Origin: Phytophthora colocasiae
Taxonomy: Eukaryota > Oomycota > Peronosporomycetes > Peronosporales > Peronosporaceae
DNA: 64,000 bases
Reading direction: 5' to 3'
Assembly (NCBI GenBank): GCA_018806915.1
Contig: JAGKQI010000098.1
Span: 744,001 to 808,000 of the forward strand
Shown here in pieces: positions 10,011-20,087 of the stretch. A program made the position numbers and the translations under genes. Each line of letters opens with the position of its first letter. Position 1 is the first letter of the stretch. The notes below the pieces were generated by a model. That model had not been told where the DNA came from, searched no databases, and was given only the letters and a program-made list of their open reading frames with translations.

Positions 10011-11525
10011 TCAAAAAGTCTCGTTCTTCAAAAACGTGTTTAACATGTCGAGAGCCACTGCTGGTTGATCTTGAGGTACCATGTGACCTGAGTTGAATAC
10101 ACGCAAGAATGTAAACTGGTTAAATGACCGTGTTACACCTGCGTTAATTCCATCAGCCGTAATGAAAGCCTTTTCCGGTGCTGCGTTGAATTCATCTCTG
10201 CTCTTCCACTGCAAAGCACGAGTCCAGGCCTCATTACCGTACCAGTTGCAAACGAGATCAGCATCGCCCGCGTAAATGAGAACGCGCACATCGTCATCCA
10301 ACAAGTCCGCCACATACTCGTTGAACGGTTTGGCGGGGTCAGCCGTCTTGAGGAAAGCTTCATACACCTTCGAGTTACATTCCTGCCACGCACCAACACG
10401 CTTTGAGTCCACGCCGAGGGCTTTACGTACGTTCGGCGCGTCCAAGTACTTGGAGACGTACGACATATCGTAGCATTCCGTGTCATCACCGGTATTTTTG
10501 CAAGGCAAACGGATGTCGTAAGGGTTCCGATTAGCCTTGAGCATCGGTTCAAACAGCTTTTCCATACAGAAATCCTCCCCATATCCACACGCGGTCAAAT
10601 TCTGAGGACACTGCTCCAACAGAGCGATACATACGGGTACAGCTGCCTTCATCTCGTCCAACTGATTCATATCCACAAGGGAAATATTGTACGAATTACC
10701 AATTGCCATATCGATGTAGTGTGGCATTTGGATCGCAGCTTGTATCAGTCCATTACCGATAGCAATACCCTTCAGGTTAATAAACTTTGAAGTACCAGTG
10801 TTCACCTTGTTCTTCTGCCACACGTAGTGCGCTGCTACAGGCACGTAATGGCCTCCGTAACTCTCGCCCGTGATGTAGAAGTCACGACCAGCCAGTTCCG
10901 GATGCTTCTCGAAGAAACCCTGTAGGAAATAGTAAATGTTCTCACCAACGTTGTCCTCACTGTTGTCAGCATCTTCTTCATCTCCATATGTGAACCCCAC
11001 AGTCGTAGGTTGATCCAGCCACACAACATTGCTCTCGTTGGTCCACGAGTACGGGTTGATTTTCGTGGACAGATCTGGTAGAACATGGCACGGTCCGTTC
11101 TTCGTGAGTAGAGCCATCATACTGGAGCATCCAGGTCCTCCCGTGAGCCATAGTACAAGTGGATCAGTAGATGGTTGACTGCGCGACTCAAAGTACCAGT
11201 AGAAGTAGTGGTCATCGACCTTGTTGGGTAGTTTGATGTACCCCGAGTCTTGCGTTGTAAGTCCACAGAATACTTCATCATCTGTTGTCGTATTCACTGG
11301 AACTCCTTCCATTGCTGCGTGTGTTTGCACTTGCGGTGCAGGTTCGTCACTTGCGACCAGAGGTTCAGCTACGTACGTAACCATGAGGCTGATAGCGCAC
11401 AGCGTTAGAATGAACATTCCGCCGCGCTTGAGGTCCCTCTTACGCGCTTCCTCTCGCCTCCATATGCGCAAATTATACTGCAAAGACGTCGAGCGTAGTC
11501 GTAGCGGTGTGGTCTCGGACGCCAT
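10011..11525 (-). CDS. Serine carboxypeptidase CP1 (S10), type II membrane protein
   Basis: I chose the ATG at 11525 (MASETTPLRLR), which aligns with CP2. The open frame extends upstream to 11747 only by running into the Tc1 element's terminal repeat, so that extension is not native. The product is 504 residues with one membrane span at about 35-52 (MFILTLCAISLMVTYVAEPL) and no cleavable signal peptide. The S10 hallmarks are [24 protein letters not shown], the nucleophile motif GESYGGHY, the Asp motif YAGDADLVCNWYGNEAW and the His motif FNSGHMVPQDQP. The expected activity is removal of C-terminal residues from peptides in an acidic luminal or extracellular compartment. It is a close paralogue of CP2, in opposite orientation. 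Confidence 0.93.
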   Translation of the reverse strand: MASETTPLRLRSTSLQYNLRIWRREEARKRDLKRGGMFILTLCAISLMVTYVAEPLVASDEPAPQVQTHAAMEGVPVNTTTDDEVFCGLTTQDSGYIKLPNKVDDHYFYWYFESRSQPSTDPLVLWLTGGPGCSSMMALLTKNGPCHVLPDLSTKINPYSWTNESNVVWLDQPTTVGFTYGDEEDADNSEDNVGENIYYFLQGFFEKHPELAGRDFYITGESYGGHYVPVAAHYVWQKNKVNTGTSKFINLKGIAIGNGLIQAAIQMPHYIDMAIGNSYNISLVDMNQLDEMKAAVPVCIALLEQCPQNLTACGYGEDFCMEKLFEPMLKANRNPYDIRLPCKNTGDDTECYDMSYVSKYLDAPNVRKALGVDSKRVGAWQECNSKVYEAFLKTADPAKPFNEYVADLLDDDVRVLIYAGDADLVCNWYGNEAWTRALQWKSRDEFNAAPEKAFITADGINAGVTRSFNQFTFLRVFNSGHMVPQDQPAVALDMLNTFLKNETF

Positions 11526-11693
11526 AGCTTTATGGCTGTAGTCTCCAGTACAAATGAGACTCAAAGACTCAGTTGTCCCATTGTGAGGCAGGAACTGGCA
11601 AGAGAAGTGTCCATTTTGGAAGGACACTTTTTTTCCAACGGCTGGCGATTTTGATTGGCAATCGCAACCGGGGTGTCTGCAGCAGACATCGTA

Positions 11694-13222
11694 CACTCTG
11701 CGACAAAAGTTTTCATGCACCCCAGTTTGTATCTGTAGCTCAGTCAATTTTTCGTGTTACGCTATGCTATTTAGATATGAGTTTCCTGTTGCTGCAACCG
11801 ACTCTGTACTTGTGCTAACGAGCGAGATATTGCTGGCGCTCATGGGGCTCCCATACAAGTTAGTAAATTTACCACTGCGACAAAATTATCATGCACTAAT
11901 CCACATACAAAAGTTCATATATTCAGAATGATGATTTCTTGTTTGTCATAAAATTTTGTGTAGGCATTCGCGAACATGCTACCTAGGCCACGCGTCGAAG
12001 ACGAAGAGCGCGGGCGAATTAAGGGGCTACATGAAGCAGGATGGTCTAAACGCGCTATTGCGCGCGTTGGGTGGGACGCACAGACCAAACTGTTGCTCGG
12101 GTGATCAATAATCCTCATCCAAAGAAGCCTAAAAAGCTTGGACGACCGGCGGCACTATCAGACAGAGAAACGAGGCTGTTAGTCCGGAAGGCGGCAACCG
12201 GCAATTTCTCTGCCGCGCAACTTAAAGAGAGACCAAGACGTCTGTGCATGTGCGTACTATTCAGAGGGTATTGGAGCGTGTGGACTGGCTGCAGTATACC
12301 AAATGGACAATACACTAGACCTGACACCGGAGCACAAGCGAGCCTCGTTTGGAGTACGCTAAGACATGGCTACTCTACCCTAGTAATGTTTGGCCAAATG
12401 TCATATTTTCGGACGAAAAAAATGGAACCTCGATGGTCCTGATGGATACCAGAAGTACTGGCAAGACCTACGACTACCTAAGCGACAAACAGTGCGGCGA
12501 CAGAATGGTGGTGGCTCCCCTAATGGTGTGGGGAAGCTTTAGCCGTGGTGGTAAATCTGAGTTGGCTGTTCTTATTGGGAAACAAAACTCTAACTACTAC
12601 GTGTACACTCTCTCTGGAGTATATGCTACCTTACGCCCACAAGCACTATGGTACCGAGTTTATTTTTCAACAAGACAATGCTTCTATCCATACATCCGAG
12701 CGCACCACCGAATTCTTCGAGGAACAAGATATTACTGTGATGTAATGGCCTGCACGTTCCCCAGATCTAAACCGATTGAGAATTTGTGGGCCATTTTGTC
12801 ACGTATAGTATACGATAATGGCAAGAAGCAGTACACGAGCGTGTCCGATCTCCGTGTAGCTGTGCTACAAGCGTGGGATCTCGTCGGTCAAGATGTACTT
12901 AAGAAACTAGTGGATTCAATGCCCAAGCGGCTTGTCGAAGTGCTCGAGATGAAGGGCGGAAAAACGCACTACTAGGAATAACCATCATTCTGAATATATG
13001 AACTTTTGTATGTGGATTAGTGCATGATAATTTTGTCGCAGTGGTAAATTTACTAACTTGTATGGGAGCCCCATGAGCGTCAGCAATATCTCGCTCGTTA
13101 GCACAAGTACAGAGTCGGTTGCAGCAACAGGAAACTCATATCTAAATAGCATAGCGTAACTCGAAAAATTGACTGAGCTACAGATACAAACTGGGGTGCA
13201 TGAAAACTTTTGTCGCAGAGTG
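11694..13222. mobile_element. Tc1/mariner element A, 1529 bp with ~240-bp terminal inverted repeats
   Basis: The element begins CACTCTGCGACAAAAGTTTT at 11694 and ends with the reverse complement at 13222. Both ends are flanked by TA (11692-11693 and 13223-13224), the target duplication of the Tc1/mariner superfamily. The inverted repeats span about 11694-11934 and 12983-13222 and are nearly identical. The interior carries a broken transposase gene. The element sits about 170 bp upstream of the CP1 start codon and may have displaced CP1's promoter. Confidence 0.93.
11976..12975 (+). pseudogene. Tc1-type transposase of element A, frameshifted
   Basis: Translation from the ATG at 11976 gives a helix-turn-helix region (MLPRPRVEDEERGRIKGLHE). 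It shifts frame near 12065 into GRTDQTVARVINNP and KLGRPAALSDRETRLLVRKA. Later frames give NVWPNVIFSDEK (first catalytic Asp), FIFQQDNASIHTSERTTEFF (second Asp), then, after an in-frame TAA near 12744, ARSPDLN and PIENLWAILSRIVYDNGKKQ (third acidic residue). At least four frame changes or stops are needed to read the DDE domain, so the copy is dead. The C-terminus ends at the stop 12973-12975, just inside the right inverted repeat. Confidence 0.85.
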
Positions 13223-13282
13223 TAAGTGGCAGCAGACTCTGCTGCCACTTACGATGAGCAGACTCTGCTGCCACTTACGATT
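13222..13282. repeat. 31-bp palindrome with 26-bp tandem duplication
   Basis: 13222-13252 is a palindrome (gtaagtggcagcaga, centre c, tctgctgccacttac). Its right half is part of a 26-bp unit repeated in tandem at 13231-13256 and 13257-13282, with one base difference at the end. It abuts the right end of Tc1 element A and the left end of the MULE region. Confidence 0.85.
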
Positions 13283-13464
13283 TCAAGAGAAAGTTCGAGT
13301 ATGTGCCCAGTTGTGACTGAAAAATAACTAGGGCTAGGGCGAATATATATATATTACTTCGGATTTGCCTTTAATAAATAATACGGAACTCTTAAACCTT
13401 ATATGCTGTCCACAGCCACAAATTTCCCCCACAACAACAATCAGCCCACTCGAATCGAGTCTCG

Positions 13465-16400
13465 ATGGATGGCGGAGCAGACGAGACGACAGACGCGGCG
13501 CTCTCTCATAGGCGACAAGAGATCCTTAAGAGCAAGGAAGCCCCAGACGTAAGGCAAAACTATCTTATAGGCGATTCTGTAGACTAAATCAACGTTTCTT
13601 CTAACTAAAAACAGATATTAGCTACTGAAACATCGGAGTCGCCGTCAAAACGGAGATGCGGCTTGGAGCGTTGTCTCCAATCTGCAGCTATGAATCCCCC
13701 GTCTCAAAATTCTGTAGTATGTTCTATTCTAACAGAGACAGTTTTTGACAATTGGGAAGCTTTTTTTGCCCACTTCGAAGCCTACTGTAAACAGACATTC
13801 CAACCATTTCGGTAAATCAACTATGATCGATGCGTGTTCATATGATAGCTAACATCCTTGCGTGTAGTAAACGGAGTAAAGTAAGTGCGAGCAGCAGAAA
13901 CAAAACCTCACGTCGTAAGTGGAATTACGACACTTCCATGGGAGACATATACCAGGTTATATTTGTATGCACCCATGGATGGAAGAATCGAGCGCGAGGT
14001 GACGCCAAATTTAAATCGCTATGTCTGAGTTTGAGTGTGTACTGATTTAATATTTGTTTTGAAATTATTCAAAAACAATATTTGTAGGCAAAGGCGTCCG
14101 TCCAATCCAGCACCTCCGGTCAACGGGCTGTGCTGCAGAAGTAGTAGCTACGCAGAAAGTCACAGAGCTACAGGAGGGCGTATTCACGTCTGAAATTCAC
14201 GTGACTCGACAACATACAACGCACACTCACCCGGTAAATGCACGAATTTGGGCAGCATATGCAGAAAACAGAAAAATCAACAACCCAGAGGTTATCAGTA
14301 TGGTGCGTCAGTTCCTTGACGCTGGAACGGCATTCCGACAAATTTTTAAATACGTCACGAACAGCTCAGGTACGATTCGTCAATTTGTATTTTCACAGCG
14401 GCAATTTATTCATTTTACCAAAACAAAACTTATTTTAGGCAAACCCGTGACGTTCAAAGACGTCAGAAACTTGATCCAATCGATTCAGAGTGACCTGAGG
14501 GAGGAAAGCGTGGAGATTAGTGTTCAAAATTTCCTTGACGAGTTTGTCGCAGATGAACCCGGAAATGTCGCTCGCATTTGTGAGAACGGTGCCTCCTTAG
14601 CGACATGTGTCGTTTTCCAAACTGCTGGAATGAGAAAACTGTTTTCTCTATTTCCTGAGGTGGTCTTGGTTGACTCAACTCATAAGACGAATGACTTACG
14701 GTACAAGTTGTTTTCGTTTATGGTCACTGATGCATATGGCAAAGGCCAATTTGTACAGCACTCCTTCGTGGATCAAGAAACAGACGCGAATATGTCTCTC
14801 GCAGTCGAGGCATTTCAGGAAAACAATCCTGAGTGGACTCAAGTAGAAGTCATCATGGTAAGCATTTGACTACGAAAAAGTTATTTTCTTTTGGGAATTT
14901 TCTAACAGGAACACGACTTACGCATAGGTGGATAAAGATCTGACTGAGATTGGAGTGTTAGAAAAAATGTTTCCGAAGGCTCGAGTGCTGCTTTGCAGGT
15001 TCCACGTCTTGAAGTGGTTCCGGCAAATTAAAAGTAAGTGTTTAACCAGGTATTCCTGTTCGACGTTCTAATGTTTGATGTGTGATTGCGTTTAGCCGAT
15101 GCTCGATTTGATTTGAGTAGAGATGTTCAGAACGAGCTACTTCTACGTGTAAGGCAAATGGTTTATGCCAAAAGTGCGAGTAGCTATGAAGAAACTCGCA
15201 ACGATCTCTTCCGATTACTCAACGATGAGTACAAACAGAAATGTAGCCACTTAATGTCCATGGAGACGACAAAGGGTAACGGAACGCATCCGTTTGTGGA
15301 GTATTTTAACACAAATTGGGAGTCGTGTACTGCTCGCTGGGTGGGATACATGCGTTCGGACATCCCTCACCTCGGAAACCACACCAACAACCGCATTGAG
15401 TCGGGTTGGTCGAAGATGAAACCTGATATCAACGTCAACACGCCCCTCGACCAGTGCATCGAGGTTGTACTGACGTTACAAATGTTCAAGGAGGAGGATT
15501 TCAAGCGAAAAACAAATGTACGTTGTGCTTGTAAGAAATTTGTGAACAACTTCGAGCTAATGGTGCTTTATCAGGCCATTGGAAAAACTATACACGCAGA
15601 GTACGACGTCGAGATGAACGCAGCACTTAGAGCAAGCAATCCATACGTAGCTGGTCTTATCGTTCCTGGATACCTTCACGCGACAAAGGTCGAGACCTTG
15701 TTAGAATTTGCCGTACTACCTGTTTTGATACATTAACTTCCTTTTTTTTGTATATGCCTACTTGACAATACCCTCAGGTGTCGACAATTATCGCCCATCG
15801 AGCGGAGCGTCCTGGTCTTTATCGTGTTGGGGATGACGGCTCTGGTGGATTCAAATACTCACTATGCACGGAGTCCTGGGATTGCACGTGTCCTTTTGCT
15901 AAGACAATGCTTCTCCCATGTGTACACGCAATCTACTTTCGCAAAATGGTACGCTTTGTTTTCAAATATCTATGCGGGCATGCTGACTCTCTACTTTCAT
16001 TCGTATTGTACTCGGGTAGATGCAAGTCAATCCCTGGATACCATTAGAAAAAATACATCCGCGGTGGCGCACAAGCTACGACATTATCGCGGTGATGGCT
16101 ACACCTCCAATTACCAACCTTCAGATGAAGCGAGTAGAATTGAAACCTCAAGTCCTAAATGAGACGCAGAAGTGGAGTCTCTTTAAGACACTTCAAACGA
16201 AAGTGACGGACATCGCGATTGCTAATGGCACGAAGCAATTCGAAGAAATCTATTCGGCTATGGAGAGATTTTACAACATTCTGGAGAGATCATCGGTGCC
16301 TCGAGTTGTTTCGCCTAGCTTAGATGGTAAACAAGGAGGAGAATACCGTGAAACGGAGTGCGTTAAGCAACGACTTCTAACGACAACACCAACAGATACT

Positions 16401-17960
16401 GGAAGTAACACCGGATCACCCGAACGTGCAATCGGTACCTCGTTACCCTCCATTTGCATCAAGACTGCAAACGGTAGTGGGTTCAAGTTCAACCATAAAG
16501 TGAAGATAAGCGGACGCCCAAAGGCGACGAAACGTTCAAGGACTTGGTACCCCAAGAAACAACCTCCTACCCCACCCCCTGAAATTCCTGAATTTGCTTT
16601 GGAAAATGAATTTGGCGATGATATGGATACAGATGATATGGATACAGAAGACCAAGATGAAGTTTCAAGTTGGAAGTATGTGACAGTAAGAGAAGTATGT
16701 GCTGCTTCACATGCTGCCTTCACCCACAGCAATTGGTTCACTGCTGTGATGAGTGTCCCCGTTCGAAATGTGTCTACTATGATTATCCCGATGGCATGCC
16801 AACTCAAACCGTCAGATTTCGTCACCGAGTTAGACATTTGTGGTGGTGGTGTCCTCAGCAAAGGCCTAGTAAAGATGGCTATGGACGCAATGTCATCGTA
16901 CAAAACCGCACTAGATCGGGAGCGGAGCGCACTGAGAGAGGAGTGTGATCGACCTAGCTCTACCTCTATTCGCAAAGAGGTGATCAATTTGATCACCGAG
17001 AACGCAATCGGTGTTACTTTCAATCCCAGTCCAGATCGAATCCCTACAGTTTATCCTGATACTGTCATTGAGGCGATGTCCACCTTTCACGAAAAACGGA
17101 AACTCATCAGAGCTGTTGACACCTGTGCCCAGTGGGTTACCACAGAAGCCGAGTATCGTCACATCAGTACCAAACGTGTTGCAGGTATTCTCGCTGCAAT
17201 TAAAGAGACATCGGTGTACAAAAATGTGGAGGTGGCCCCCAACCAGGTACGTTTGTAATTATGGTTGTGCCGAACGGAACCATACTAAACTACTGCTGTC
17301 TAACACTCAGGTTGCATTTTTCATGAACTCCTAGCTTTTCAAGGGGACGAGTGGCTTAATGACATGTGCATCAGACTAGCAGTGAATACCATGGCTAAAA
17401 CTCGGCCCGATGTGCGTTTTGCAGATGCCAGCATGTTTCAATTTATCAAGCCTGGCGATCTCAACATCAACGCCGGTCTCAGCGACGTTTTTTCGAGCAA
17501 GTCTGGCATTATTTTGATGCCAATTAACGTTGGTCGATGCCATTGGTGTGTCTTGGTTGTCGACTACCCCAAACGTGTCATATTCCAGCTTGATCCGCTG
17601 CAGAGAAGCGGAGGGTATCGTACACTTACTACGGTTTGTAAGACACACCTCAAGCCACTGATGAAAGAGGACTTCGAAAGTTTTTCCATCGAGAAAGGAC
17701 AGATACAGCAAACTGACAGCAGCAGCTGTGGCGTATTTATCATCCACTTCATGGAGAGCTACATCAGCGGACGAGTTTTAAGGCAACCAAACAAGGCCTT
17801 GATCCAGAATATTCGGCTGACTTACTTCATCGAAGCTCTTAACACCTTGCTTACGGACGGTACTTGCCCCGAACACGTAAGAGAATGTCGTAAGAGACGA
17901 CGTAGTTTTAGTATTGACATTTGTATCAGTCTGATCTGCCAACTATGGTTAGGTATATAA
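13465..17960 (+). CDS. MULE transposase fused to a Ulp1 (C48) protease domain
   Basis: My model is 13465-13548, 13615-13812, 13868-13998, 14088-14369, 14439-14857, 14928-15033, 15096-15688, 15778-15948, 16020-17246 and 17311-17960. Domains in order: a FAR1/FLYWCH-like DNA-binding region (FDNWEAFFAHFEAYCKQTF, FVCTHGWKNRARG, RPIQHLRSTGC); the MULE DDE domain (VVLVDSTHKTND, VIMVDKDLTEIG, CRFHVLKWFRQIK, NNRIESGWSK); a SWIM finger (CTCPFAKTMLLPCVH); a spacer; and a Ulp1 cysteine protease (CHWCVLVVDYP, FQLDPLQ, QQTDSSSCGVFIIHF, giving His, Asp, Gln and Cys). All introns fit in phase except the last, where exon 10 needs one extra base. That is a one-base indel or an unresolved splice site. The last exon may continue past the donor-like gtaaga near 17877. 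Confidence 0.8.
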
Positions 17961-18491
17961 AGTGTCAACAGGTTTTCCTACCAATGTCGTAAGAGTGACA
18001 GCATTGCAGGACAGCTTCGACAGATCAATGTCGTAACTTGCTCCAAGGCACCAGCAGATGGCGAATTGTCTGCACTGATACTACACTCAGTTCAGTTTTT
18101 ACGCAGAAGAAGGTACATTGATTCAAGAAAATTGTATTTCAAACACACGAAAACTTCCCACTCATCACTGAAACTCAGCTGAAAGAAGGAGAAGAGGTGA
18201 CTGTGGACGACGTGGACCCATGGTTCGAGTGTCACGAGTCGAACGGGATCGGAAGTAACTCCGTGTATTCAGGGTGAGGATCAAACTACAGCAATGCAGG
18301 ATGTGACACCCGGTAACGATCAATACACGACATGCCCATGAGCAACCTCAAGATAACTTTCGCAGGTGTTATGATCAATTTCAGTCAATCCGCATGCATT
18401 TATCTGCCTAGGGATACACTTTTCAACAGCAAAAGTTCATTCACAGGCGTGAGCAGCTACTTTAACTCCGTGTATAGTTACCTGTTTCTCC
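17961..18491. other. Non-coding stretch with repeated ATGTCGTAA motif
   Basis: No gene recognised. The 9-mer ATGTCGTAA occurs at 17984 and 18028 here and also at 17884 and 18676 on either side. It may be a subterminal repeat of the MULE or of the adjacent PiggyBac remnant. Confidence 0.4.
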
Positions 18492-19030
18492 TCAGCCGCC
18501 CTCCTCGTCGTCACCGTGGCCACTGCTGTTTCCACCATGGTCGCTTTGGCCTTCTAGACGAAGTTCGCGCCGTGTCTTCTGCCTTCGTCCAGCTTTCTTA
18601 CCAGGCCGTCGAAGCACAACGCGTTTCCCGATGCTCGCTGGTATGGCTTCACCAGCACCGAAGTCCTCATGCCAAATGTCGTAACAGGTCTTGCCTACGC
18701 CCATGTATTTACGGCGTATCCGGGGGCACAATCAGCACTTCGCGCTATCGATTGAGCAACGGTCACAGTAGTAAGTAGTGGCAAATGACTTCTTCTTGCC
18801 CGTGCGTAAGAGAGCGCAGACTTTACAGGACATCTGACGGCGCTTTTGGACGCCACTGACGACGACCCAGTCTTCTGACTGCTGAAGCCCGTGCGTGAGG
18901 CGTGTCGTTGTGCGCTTGCGCTTCTGGCTAACGGGAGGTGGTGTAGCTTCAACTCCAACGAAGTCCTCCGCTTTCAGTTGGAGGAGCTGGTTCTGAAGGA
19001 CGTGCGGTGGATTTCCGGCGCTGGCTGGTC
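18492..19030 (-). pseudogene. PiggyBac-like transposase, C-terminal remnant
   Basis: Read on the minus strand from about 19030, the frame gives QNQLLQLKAEDFVGVEATPP, then KRRQMSCKVCALLR, TTYYCDRCSIDSAKC, a TGA, and LCPRIRRKYMGVGKTCYDIW. Spaced C-x2-C pairs ending in TCYDIWH are typical of the cysteine-rich C-terminus of PiggyBac-family (DDE_Tnp_1_7) transposases in oomycetes. The TGA where a Trp is expected, and the absence of the catalytic core, make it a pseudogene. The remaining tail to 18492 is basic, then glycine/aspartate-rich. Confidence 0.65.
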
Positions 19031-20087
19031 CTGATGCGCGCCATCCAGCAGATTCTCGAATGAGTGGCTAAGGCTGCTGGCCGCAATGGGAAATGCTGAT
19101 CCCCTTCCCCTGTCCCGCCTTTGCTTCTTTTGCCAAATACCTCTCGCATCTTATAGGCCAATAGTGCTGGTAAAACACTTGATTAAAGTATTGAAAAATC
19201 AATTGTGAGCCATTTTCTGTTGTTATTCTCTCAATGTCGTCATATACGACTTAAATATTTGGATAGGTCGTAACTTACGCCATCCGGAGTCAAGGTGTTA
19301 AAAGAGCAAACCGAGGTCGAGCGCTGAGTTTTTTTCAGTAAACGATTGCACATACTCTTGGTGCGTATTATGGAGGAGCTAGACGTAGACATTTGTTGAA
19401 CTAGGACTCCTTGTTGGTAATTCATTCATTTTACATTATACCTTTACACTTTTGACGATGCATGTGCTTCGAAGTACCAACTCTCTGTAGAAATTCTGCC
19501 TATGCATGCAAAACTTCACCAGAGCGAAAACAGTTTTACGTAACCGTTGTAGTACTGCGTCAAGTCTTCACTGTACGTACAACACATTACAAGACGAACT
19601 CTTTCAGTGCAATAGCTCTTTTAAGCTCCTGCTGCTGATCTGTGTGTATGTGTAGACGTAAGTTTTTAAGCTGCACAACGGAGATATCAGCAGCAAAAAA
19701 TACTAGACCGCGCACCTGAAACGAGCCGCTCAATGACAAAAACGGCCTAGTGTGCTCCATAAAGGCTACTTGAATAGGTAGAGGAAGCCTCTGCGTCTGA
19801 ACAAGAAGTACAAGAAGCCGTGTCAGTAAAATACACCTGCAGTATGTGGCAATATGTGACTTAAAACATTGTCACAATTGGTCACAACTCCGTACTTTAT
19901 CTTGAAATCGTATGTGGCAGCAGTCGCGGCCAATCGCAACAGTCTCATTGCAATCAAATGCAAACGTTAACCTTAACTTTACTATACTTTAAAAACCGTT
20001 ACGGATCTGAGTTTGACAAGATACTGGTGGGGGACACTCATCACTTCCAGTTTAGCAATTGAGCGCAACAGTATCCTAAACTGATTC
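19031..20087. other. Intergenic, no gene recognised
   Basis: Both strands contain only short frames without family resemblance. The interval includes the right inverted repeat of the candidate MULE (19893-19923). The stretch just upstream of CP2 should contain its promoter, with a pyrimidine-rich tcatcacttccagttt near 20038-20053. Confidence 0.4.

Larger units (their letters stand above)
13266..19923. mobile_element. Candidate MULE, ~6.66 kb, bounded by short inverted repeats
   Basis: 13266-13296 (starting ctgctgccacttacgattt) matches the reverse complement of 19893-19923 at 28 of 31 positions. The match continues loosely (both have AGTTGTGAC nearby). These could be terminal inverted repeats of the Mutator-like element whose transposase gene lies at 13465-17960. 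I could not find a convincing 8-10 bp target duplication, so the outer limits are uncertain. A PiggyBac remnant lies within the span and would be nested or adjacent. Confidence 0.5.

Noticed and set aside
11526..11747. N-terminal extension of CP1 (MTELQIQTGVHENF...)
   Set aside because: Those codons are the inverted repeat of Tc1 element A; the paralogue CP2 starts at the equivalent of 11525.
18695..18958. 87-codon minus-strand frame in the PiggyBac remnant region
   Set aside because: The neighbouring frame gives the recognisable cysteine-rich PiggyBac C-terminus over the same bases.
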